Below, one piece after another: positions 52,419 to 61,700 of a stretch of 64,000 nucleotides of DNA. The first letter of the stretch is position 1, and each line of letters begins with the position of its first letter. The stretch is from Amoebophrya sp. A120 (taxonomy: Eukaryota; Sar; Dinophyceae; Syndiniales; Amoebophryaceae): the NCBI GenBank assembly GCA_905178155.1, contig CAJINV010000005.1, positions 1,576,438 through 1,640,437 on the forward strand, read 5' to 3'. The position numbers were made by a program, and so were the translations under genes. Under the pieces are notes generated by a model. It ran no database searches, was not told the origin of the DNA, and worked only from the letters and a program-made list of their open reading frames with translations.

Positions 52419-53771
52419 CTAGTAGACACTGTAGGCTGCGACCGTGCTCTTCAGATAAACTGCGTCATCGGCGATGACAATTTTTCCCTCCGACTGCAGT
52501 TTTCGTAAGCTCATGGATATCTCGTACTTGCTCAAGGTCGTATCGTCGCGTAGCCGTTGCTCGAGCCAGTATCGGTGAATCTCCTTGCTGGAAGCACAAT
52601 ACGAAGCGAGGTCAGCGTATATCCCAAAAAGCACAAGACGGCATGCTTCCAACGCCGCGTCAGTCGAATGAGCTTTATTGTGGCCGTGCTCAGCATTCGT
52701 AGTAGGTGCTAACAACCTCTTTACCTCGTAGGGGAAGTCACCGAAGGAATCTACCGCGTTAACGAACCGCTTCGCAATCCCTTCCGGTACTGCTCCTGAA
52801 GAAGAAGAAGAAGAAGATGATGCAGGCAAGGTAATACTGTACGACGTGGACGTGCAGGAGGCAGAGGCAGATTCTTGTTTCCGCTTATTGCTTTTCCCTG
52901 TCGTCGGCGACTCCAACAGCATCAAAGCGACTTTGCACATCTTCATCGACGCGACCGCGCATTTCTCTTCAAACTTTCTCCGGTCCGCCACTTCCACGAT
53001 GGCTGTAGCGCTTTCCCAGTCAAACCGTTTTTGCTCCTTCCAAAACCGACAGAACAGTCCGCTGTCCGCCAAAGCAGTGCGATCGTTCCAAAAGACTCGC
53101 AGCAGCGCGGGACTAATACTGCACTCGCGCTGCGCCGTTTGGTTCACAGCGGACAAATATGCAGACTCTCTTCCCAGCACACTTGTTCTTGTTTTCAACA
53201 GTCGCGAGATCAGAAGCAGGAAATCGCTCCACGACGCGTGATTGTCCGAATGTCTTCCGCCGGATGCGACGATGGCCTCCTGCCGGTCCAAAATGTATTG
53301 ATAGCGTTCGCAATCCAACTTCGAGCCCAGAAGCGCTGTTCCTGTTTTTATCTCTACTTCCTCTTCGTCCTCTTCCACATCAACTAGCACGCGCTGACGT
53401 CGAGACTCCTCGGCCTCCACTTCAATCTTTCGCACTTTGAGCGAAAGCACAGACGTGGCTTCCTTGTAGGAGTCAAGAACTTTCTGCATGTCCTGCTCGG
53501 CTTTCCGCTTCGTCGATGCTCGCAGAGCCCGATAGTTGGCGATGGCTTTCCTCAAAGCATGATTTGGAACCAGAACCGTGCTTGGCAACAACTTGCCGGT
53601 AAGCGGCGACGTGTCGTGTCCTCCGTCGAGCCAGCGCGAGATAGCGGTGCGCTCGTACGTGTGTCCATCGCTTGTAAAAACTGGATCGGTCATCAGTTCG
53701 TGCAAAATTGGACATTCAAATTCCGCAGGGACCACCGCTTCGTCTTCTGCTTCTTTCTTTGCGGACAACAT
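52419..53771 (-). CDS. U-box protein with winged-helix-like tail (paralogue 3)
   Basis: A 450-residue ORF from ATG 53771; the frame is open 18 codons further upstream to a TTG, so a 5' exon is possible. The U-box lies near the N-terminus (residues ~15-85): FECPILHELMTDPVFTSDGH, then RTAISRWLDGGHDTSPLTGK. A short helical, charged linker follows, then a region of about 200 residues I do not recognise (CERYQYILDRQEAIV to FDWESATAIVEVADRRKFEE). The final 70 residues (RYWLEQRLRDDTTLSKYEIS to IVIADDAVYLK) match the winged-helix-like segment of the two neighbours. The long coiled coil of the paralogues is missing. Expected ubiquitin ligase; substrate unknown. Confidence 0.85.
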   Translation of the reverse strand: MLSAKKEAEDEAVVPAEFECPILHELMTDPVFTSDGHTYERTAISRWLDGGHDTSPLTGKLLPSTVLVPNHALRKAIANYRALRASTKRKAEQDMQKVLDSYKEATSVLSLKVRKIEVEAEESRRQRVLVDVEEDEEEVEIKTGTALLGSKLDCERYQYILDRQEAIVASGGRHSDNHASWSDFLLLISRLLKTRTSVLGRESAYLSAVNQTAQRECSISPALLRVFWNDRTALADSGLFCRFWKEQKRFDWESATAIVEVADRRKFEEKCAVASMKMCKVALMLLESPTTGKSNKRKQESASASCTSTSYSITLPASSSSSSSSGAVPEGIAKRFVNAVDSFGDFPYEVKRLLAPTTNAEHGHNKAHSTDAALEACRLVLFGIYADLASYCASSKEIHRYWLEQRLRDDTTLSKYEISMSLRKLQSEGKIVIADDAVYLKSTVAAYSVY

Positions 53772-54422
53772 TTTTTTTGTCGTCCTGTACCCTAACAACC
53801 CCTTCGGGCGGTTCCGTAATATCAAATTACTTATTAATTATGCGGCTGTAATGCTAGATTCAACACATGACAAGCAGAGGGACCATCTTTCTAAGTATCA
53901 TGCCCTCGCCCGTCAGCAAGAGTAGGTTTACCGTCGGGCCTACTTGCAAACCTCCAAGAATACTGCATATCGGTTTCGCGCATCTTGTTCTTTAGTGTTG
54001 GTCAGTCTTTGCTTCCTGTTTTTTAATGGTCTTTACTTTTGTTTAGCTCTAAACGAAAGACGATCACGAGAACGAAAGCGAAATTTGGTTCCAACTCACA
54101 ATGAATTTGCGTCGGGAGCGGGACGAATTCGACCATAAAAGTTCCATGTTGAACAAAAAAATGCTGAACACGTCAACGCTTCCCTTCTTTTGAATCCTAT
54201 TCGTAATCGCATTCGTAGTTGCCACTGCCAACACTGTTGGAATTACCATGGCGCACGGTAAAACCAATACCAAAGGCCGTCTTTATCGAAGGAGAAATAC
54301 GGAATTCAAATTTCTGTTCCACTTCTTACTTCTACTTCTTTAGCATCAATTACACGACAGCAAAGCTAGAGCTTCCTTATCCTCCGCCGTTAGCGTGGTC
54401 GTTACTTAGGAGACAACTATCA
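53772..54422. other. intergenic spacer
   Basis: No supported gene; short ORFs without motifs. Confidence 0.5.
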
Positions 54423-54815
54423 CTAGACACTAGTCTCTACTTTGACTTTGTAGTGCACACCGCTTTCTCTTTCCATCCGCTGAATTTTCTTTTCGAATTT
54501 TCGAGCGTAATTCGTCAAATATGTTTCCTGCTTCTCTACCGTTTTTTCAAACAGCGCCCCCATCTCCCCCAAAAGTCGCGCGACGGTATCGCGAATCATC
54601 CTCGTGTGCCGCAAATGCGCTTCCTGCATCAGAGATTTCGGCAATGCTGTAAGGCGGTGATTATTCGGGGAGCGGGAGAATGTCGGTGAAGAACCGGGTG
54701 ATGATGAACCATCCTTCTTGATCACTGAGGTTTTTGCAACCCCCGTGCCCGTTTCCACCTTCATCGTTTTTAGTGACAGTAACCTTCTCGCCACAATTTC
54801 CACTTGCGTCGCCAA
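54423..54815 (-). CDS. small coiled-coil protein, 5' end uncertain
   Basis: An open frame of about 130 codons ends at TAG 54423. The first codon given is TTG; the first ATG in frame reads MKVETGTGVAKTSVIKKDG, so the true product may be about 114 residues or may have an upstream exon. The C-terminal half is a charged helix (ARLLGEMGALFEKTVEKQ, ARKFEKKIQRMERESG). No domain is recognised. A second open frame overlaps its 5' half (54661-54879) with a hydrophobic segment and cannot be excluded as the real reading in that part. Confidence 0.45.
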   Translation of the reverse strand: MATQVEIVARRLLSLKTMKVETGTGVAKTSVIKKDGSSSPGSSPTFSRSPNNHRLTALPKSLMQEAHLRHTRMIRDTVARLLGEMGALFEKTVEKQETYLTNYARKFEKKIQRMERESGVHYKVKVETSV

Positions 54816-55069
54816 GTAAAATCACGGTGAAAACAAGAAAGATCTCTTCTCTGGTATCACTTGTCTCGTTACGTCGCAACTTTTAGTTCTGTGGGGTTGG
54901 GTGGTCGTGCTGATCAATGTTGCGCAGGAACAGAATAAAAAAGACGGATACGGCAGTTTTCTGTGTCGTGCGGTGCCATGATTTTCTATCGTGGTTCTAA
55001 TTTCATCGTCGCATGCAAACTTTGCAAAAGCTAGTGAAGATGATTACGATCTAGCTCCTTTTCCAACTG

Positions 55070-57867
55070 TCATAGACAGTCCGCGTTCTCCAACGTTTCC
55101 TTGACCTCGTCAAAACAGGACTGCAACTCTTTCTTCAACTCTATCAACCCAATCCGCGGGTCCCCGACCCCTGCCAAGTCGAAAAACTTCCCGATCTTGA
55201 TCCACGGATCCGTCGGGTCGGGGGCGGGTTTCGTTTTCAAAAACGCTTTGCTGTTCGCGCGACTTACAGACTTTTTCCGTGTCAAGTTCTTGTTTTTGTC
55301 CCCCTCATCATCGTCGAACAGAACGCTTTCCGCATTCCCCGTTCCAGAAGCGTCCTCCTCGCCGGAAAAGTCGATATCGTCAACATCTAGGCTTGAAAAA
55401 TGCCGCTGCACGTCGTTGAACAACGCGGTCAGGCCCTCGGCGGAAAGCAATCCGTCAAAATCCACGTGCACGTCGTCAAATTCGTCGTCCAATGGATTGC
55501 AAATGTGTCTGGGTTTGGAAGAATACAAACTTGTGATGCGCATTTCAGAACACAGAAAAATCTCGCATGCATAGGTAGCAGAGGCTGCCCACTTTCTGAC
55601 AGCAAAGTGGGGGATTTGTCATGCGAATTCAGCACTGCGGAAGCTTCTCGAAACGTGTGATGCTAGATCTTCCATGCCAGACCTTCTGTGTCATGCACTT
55701 CCATGCCAGACCTTCTGTGAAACAACATGACTCTTCCAGACCCGGACATTTTTGCATTTGATACGTCCTCCAGAGCCTCCGCCGCGCCCGGGTCGGCTTC
55801 GATCTTTTCATCCGCTCTGCCGCCCAGTTTCTCCCCCAGGGGATCGGACTGCACCACTTCCGCCAACAATTCCTTGTCGAAAACGATATTATCCTTGCTG
55901 GTGCGCAGAAGCGTCGGGGGGGAGGTTTCATCTTGATCTTGCTCTCCTGGAGGTGCAATCGTGGTATTGTTTGCGTCTTTTGAAGCTCCTAAACCGTCGC
56001 CCCCACCGCCTGCGTCCAACTTTAACTTGCACAGAACCTTCGTCAACAAGGCCGCCCGCTTTAATTTTTCCGCGGCAGCCAATTTCACGCCCTCGACGTT
56101 CTCCCGCGCATCCTTCTCGAGCTTTTGCAGCACCGAGACTAATTTCTTCTTTTTCTGCATTTTTTCCTGCAGTTTCGCAACCCGGATTTTTTTCCCTTCC
56201 TCCTCTCTCTCCTTCTGCTGCTGCTTTTCTATTCGCGCCAGCAAATCCTCTTCAAACGCGAGACCTGCCGCCGCGAACTGGGAGAGCACACACTTCCGGA
56301 ATGCTTTCGTTAGATCCCGCGCCGCGCACGCAAACACCCCGTGCACCGCGGCGGTCTCTTCGCACGCCAGCATGCAGTGCGCACTGCAAAACAGGTTCGC
56401 GACCGTGTTTCGGAACTCCGGGGTCTGCCACGGCGGTTGGCTCGTGGTCTTCGTCGGTGGGTCGCTGGCTATATTTTTTCTTCCACTCGTTGGAGAAGAT
56501 CCACCAATTCCGCGTCGGGCCGGGGAGCACGCGGAAATCGACAGGGAACAGGAACTTGTAGAGGTGTTCGAGTCCGTTTTACCTTTATTGTTATTCGTGC
56601 TTCTCGTCGCCCGCATAATTGCTGGATCTGCTTCCTGTAAGTAGGCCGACCTCTCGGCCCGGTGGAGAAACGCCTGCAGGAAGTCCGTGAGTACGATCGA
56701 CTGCCGAACCGCGCCCTCTGCTATTCGCGTGTTTCGTAGTACACCTTCAACACAGCGGGGTCCCTGCTGGTCACTTCCTTTTACTCGTGACGGTGATCCT
56801 GCTCTGTCTCGCTCCTGTGTAGCAGTATCCTCTTCCACTTGCAGGTTGACCAGCTTTCGTGCGGCAGTATCCTATGGAAAGCTATCGCAGTCAAAAAAGA
56901 CTAACACTACGTTCGTTGCAAATACAAACGACCCGAGACTACTCTACACTACTCTAAATTCCTTAGCTGCCTCGAGATAACAAATTTTCATTGTGCAAAT
57001 TCTTATTTCTTGTATTCATCCGTACATAAATGGTAATGGCTGCGGTTCATCCACGATGTGCTAGTTCTACGATCTAGCTTCATCTGCAAGTACTTCTGGA
57101 TAGATCGCGGCGACGAGCAAGAGCATTTCCGAAATTTTCAGCGCCAGCCCGGGATTATCAACCACGTGGTGAAAGTGGATGGCGGTCTCCAATATCGAAG
57201 CAGGTTGTAGTTGTGATGATTCCGGAACAAGTTGTCTCGTGTCTGTCCCGATCGTGCCTGTCGTGTCTCCAACATGGGTCCTCAACAAAACGAACGTCTT
57301 CTGCGGATAACTGTCGGTGTGTCGTGAAAGTTGTCGCCATACAGCGTCGTCCGACGAGCGTATCTTTTTCATTAGCGAGGTTGGGTTACTACATCTAGTA
57401 CCTGGTGATGTAGTCGTCACACCTCCAAGTAGACCTCCTCTTTTCACTGTTTCTCTTCCGCGCCCGTCGTCGTCGTCCTGCAAAAGTTGCTGCGCTAGCA
57501 GCACGGTGAACATTTTCCCCAATTTTTCTTCGCAAATGCCCAACACCCCCTGGAGCCCGTCCGCGTCCTTCCGGGTCATGTAGTTTCCCGCAACTTTCGC
57601 CAGCTCCTCGCTATTATGCATTGCAAATACAGTATTGGCGCAGGCAGTAATAGTGGAAAATCGTACAAATTTGCTTAGGTAAGTGTGTCATGCAGACTCT
57701 GGCTCAAAAGCAATTTCTGTTTTTATTCGTGGTCCATACTTGACTGCAAAATCACTACGACTACGATGCAGCTTTTGCATTGCGTAGCAGTCGCCAGAGG
57801 CCGGAAGCCGGGTGACGTCCAGTAGCTGGGCGGACGCGCGACTGTCCGAGGCAGAAAGTTGCAACAT
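55070..57867 (-). CDS. unrecognised four-exon protein with Lys/Glu-rich coiled coil
   Basis: Exons about 57867-57783, 57617-57075, 56870-55762 and 55495-55070. The ATG at 57867 follows an in-frame TAG. All three introns lack GT-AG and look like introners. Joining at the short shared repeats gives SGDCYAMHNSEELAKVAGNY at the first border and LEDVSNPLDDEFDDVHVDF at the third, both in frame. The middle exon has a Lys/Glu-rich coiled coil (LEKDARENVEGVKLAAAEKL) and a Cys/Ala-rich stretch (VANLFCSAHCMLACEETAAV). The last exon is acidic and ends GLIELKKELQSCFDEVKETL. No signal peptide or membrane segment is seen; no family is recognised. About 720 residues. Confidence 0.65.
55496..55761 (-). repeat. 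introner, family A, second copy
   Basis: Terminal inverted repeats of 23 bp with 19 matches (left 55499-55521, right 55733-55755), matching the 49054 copy (TGTCTGGG core). TTGTGATGC and TTGTCATGC occur inside. It also contains a 22-bp direct duplication (55669-55690 and 55698-55719). Confidence 0.88.
56871..57074 (-). repeat. non-canonical intron, weak TIRs
   Basis: Second intron of the four-exon gene. The left end (GGAAAGCTATCGCAGTC) and the complement of the right end (GAAGCTAGATCGTAGAAC) are similar. A stop codon lies just inside on the coding strand. It is diverged and could be an old introner. Confidence 0.4.
57618..57782 (-). repeat. introner-like intron, family B-like ends
   Basis: First intron of the four-exon gene. 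GCAATGCA occurs at both borders on the coding strand. The ends read ATTGCAAATACAGTATTGG and, complemented, AATGCAAAAGCTGCATCG. TGTCATGC lies inside. Confidence 0.6.
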
Positions 57868-58762
57868 TGCCTATAATCGCAAACGTGAGAAAGAGAAAGA
57901 CACTGACAGAAATAAAGACGCAGCTCGGCTCAAAAAATCTATGAAACCCTCGAGCTCGACCGCCGTTGCTTTCGTCTTTTGTCTGGCTGCAGGAACAACC
58001 GCCTTGATGGCTATTACTCAACCACCTCGTCTTTGCTATTCTTCTCGTCGCTCGTCTTCCACCTGATGCGCTGTGCATCATCATGATCCGCTCGATGAAA
58101 ATGTTCAACTACTCTTCTACACGCCTCTGCACAAGCATAGAAAACTTGCTACTTACATTTTTGGGTTATGATCAACGATACTGTCTCGACGAAGAGGCAG
58201 CAGGAGCAGGAACACTAGTGTTAGAAGTGTCGTCGTCGGAATGCCGGCTCCCCACTGACCGTCGTGGTGCGTGCCGTGTGGCACTCACAAAACCTGCACG
58301 TCCTCAAACTGCTACTAACTTTTTTTCGGATACAAGAACGGGGATGGGGAACAAGGGCTATTGCTATACTCTTGTTTTTGTACTTATTTGAATCGGAAGG
58401 GGAAAAAAGTAATGATGACACGTGGTCCACCATCGAAATAAAAATAATTGGGATCTTCTACCACAACATTTTCTTTGCGTGCTTAGTTGAGTTGAATGCA
58501 ATATGGCACGGCTAGCTGCAAATGTAAAACGCTGTAGATGGATGAACAGATATAGGGAATCAATGGAAAACAGCACGATCACGAAAAAATCGAAAAAAAA
58601 GGAAAAACAAGCTTGTCGAGCTTTTATCAATGTCAGCATCGATCACACACACACACTCTACATCGGGGAAAAAACTACATGCACGAAGGCCGCAGCTTTC
58701 TTTCAAGAACAAATACAAAATGAAAATGCTTTATCTGAGCCATATCTACGTATCGGTATCCG
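57868..58762. other. intergenic spacer
   Basis: AT-rich with no supported gene; short ORFs lack motifs. Confidence 0.5.
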
Positions 58763-61700
58763 TTATGCGAACATTTTCTCTTCCTGAATCGTCGGCGTTT
58801 CTCCTCGGCGTAGCGTCAACTGCATGTTCGTTCTTGGCAGCCACGCCGGCCCCTCCAATGCGATTTCATCGGCTCCTGGTTGTTTTGAAGATGAGCTACT
58901 AGAAGCGCCAGAAGATGCACCGGCTGCTTGTCCGACGGGCTTTGGCTTTGCCACCGTCTTTGACGAGGTAATCTCCAAACAGGTCGCCTTGCGGATGATA
59001 CGCGAAGGAGTTCTTGTGCTGCTACTCGACGAGTTGGAGGTAGATGAAGACTCTACGCGAATGACCAGGTAGCCACAATTCCGACGATCCCAGGTCGTCA
59101 TCCGCTGGCGCATGAGTTCCAGCATCGTTTCGCTCTCGCCCTCGACCTCCGACGTCGGAAATAGTTTACCAGCAAAGTGCGCAGACACGGCAGCGGAAAG
59201 CTTGGAAGTGGAAGATGTGTTTGATTTTTTATCGTTTGGTGTTCCTGCTACTTTCTCGTTCAAAATCGCTAGTTTCTCATACTGCTCCTGGAGTTGGTGG
59301 ACGGCCTCGTAGGTCGTTCCGTTGGTGATGTTCGCTTGGCGCAGCATCGTGGCAATTTCGGTCAGACGCTCGACAAAGTCTAAAGGGGTGGTGTAGTTTT
59401 TATTTGATGCAGAGGATTCGTTTTCATGATCATGATGATGATCCACTATTTTTTGTTGACCTTGGTCTTCTACTTCTTCCGTTTTTGATGCTGAAGATGC
59501 TTCATCTTGAGTTTTATTCACAATGTTCTCGTCGTCCTTGTTACTACTCCCTGCAAACATCGCTTCCTGCGCGGCTAGCACGTCGCGCAAGGCCGCGTAA
59601 ATCTTTTCCTCCAGCTCCGTTTGAAACAAACTGGAAGATGAAGTTGTAGATGTTGAGTTATTGTTATCGCTACTGCTGGGGGCGGCGGGGCGAGGAACAT
59701 CCAGATGTTGAACTTCTTCTAGTACACGACTAGCATTTTGGTTCATTGCTGACGTGGTCGCGGAGCTGGAGTTGCTTCTATTGGAACTACTGACAGTCGT
59801 CCCCGTACTTGTAGGAGGGCCTGTTGTAGTTGCGGTTGCTACTTGTTGTTCCGCAGAACTATCAGATGGACCCGGGTCCTCGTGGATTTCTTTTTCGTCT
59901 CTTATTATTTCGGTTCCACTTTTTTGTTCCACCTCTGATGTAGAAGTAGTTGTTATTTCCGACGTCGTTTCTACTTCGGTTTGTTGTTGGTGGTGATGAT
60001 GTTCTTCTACTTCTACTTCCAAAAAAGAGCTAGTGCTTTGCTTTTGGCCCCCGCAACAGAGCGAGTCGGAAGTTGTGGCGAGCAGATTTTTTGGCGATGA
60101 GGACGTCAAGTCTGCATTTCCATTTGATGAGCCTCCTGTTACAACACTTTGTTGAATCGGCGGAGGGTTCCTGACGGTGCGTCGATTATTTTTCGAAGAT
60201 GAATCTGAAGAACTCCAGAGGAAGCTCTCTCCACCCTGCCCGCCGGTCTGCAGCGCCAGGTGGTTGCCTAATTCCTCCGCCAGCCCAGCGATCGTGTCCG
60301 TCAGAGAAGTTTTCAGATGCGTGTGCAGCCGCTGCTGGGCCGTCAGGTCGAGCTCGCGCAACACGGAGGAGGAAGCCGGGACTCTCTTCAGCGTCCACAC
60401 GGCAGGGGCCGGTCGTGGTCGTGGTCCTTCTTGTTCATCATCGTCAGTGGTAGTTGCTGCAGAAGATGAGGACATCGACTCTTCTTCTTTCAATTGCATG
60501 AATAGCAACCACTGCTCCGGGTCCTCAACACAGACGAAGGACGTCCCCGTGGTGTCGGCGCTGACATCGTCGCAGCCGAGCGACTGCTTGGAGAACAAAC
60601 CCGTGGCAAACGCGCCCAGTTGCATGTTCAGATTAGTGTACCGCCATAGGCCCTCGTTTTGGCAGTAGTTGAACAGGTTCAAGCCGTCCTCCATAAACTT
60701 TTTGCAGTACCCCGGCATATTTGGGTAGTAGGCCCCTCGGTAGTCTCCACCTCCTACGTGAGCTATCGCCTCGTCAAAAAGCAGAACGATCTTGCAACAG
60801 CTGATCCGCTCGTTCACGGCGCCGAAAGCCGAGTCGTGATGGTAGTGCACGTTCATGACGCTGTCCTCGCCGACGAAGTTATCAAAGTGAACATAAAAGC
60901 CCCCACCCCATACAAAAAAGGAAACTTCTGTAGCTGGATATTTTCTGTAGTACACAAAGCGGCGCATTTTTGCAGTAAGGGCTTGGAGGCATTTTCTAAG
61001 CCTGATTGGGTGTGCAAAAGAATAGAAGATAGGCATCTTCATGGCAGACAGCTTTGCACGAGAAGTGGGCAAAAACGTATTGCAGATTGGCTGCAGAACG
61101 CGCCAAATGGTTCGCACTTTTTACGCCATCTGCAAGACAGACCTGATATCGATATGCGGTTGAGGTCACAAATCAGCATCACAAGGAAGATTCCGGTAGT
61201 TTGAGGATGGGGAGGTGGCGGGATTTTTCATTACGATAGAAGTCCTGCTCGCCGAAGCAGAAGCCGGACTTGATGTTATCCCTGTGCGTCTGCGTGCACT
61301 GCGCCAACCCGGCATCAATCAGATCCCTCCAGCCATTGCAGTTGGAGTCTGGACTGCAGTTGGGGGCAAAGTTATGGAACAAAAAAGCTGTGTAGGTGTA
61401 AATCTGTAAGAACGCAAAGCATGCAACACAGTTAAGTACACTTGTCATGCTTGCCAATGCCAACCATGAGGTGCTATTTCGTATCATGTGTCTTCTAGTC
61501 TTCATGTGGTACTAGCTGCATATGTTCATGTCGTTGACCACAGGCTTTCATCTGTATAACATTCTGAACAGTTTTGTCATGCTGACATCCCAGCAAGACA
61601 CCTACACGAACACAGCTTTTTTCTTGGATAGACGTTGCTGATGGCCTGCTGCGCGTTCTCGACCGACAGCTGCGGCCGGCAGTGGTCCGGATCGTCCTCC

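Noticed and set aside
55669-55719. 22-bp direct repeats suggesting a CRISPR or satellite start
   Set aside because: Only two copies inside an introner; a simple internal duplication.
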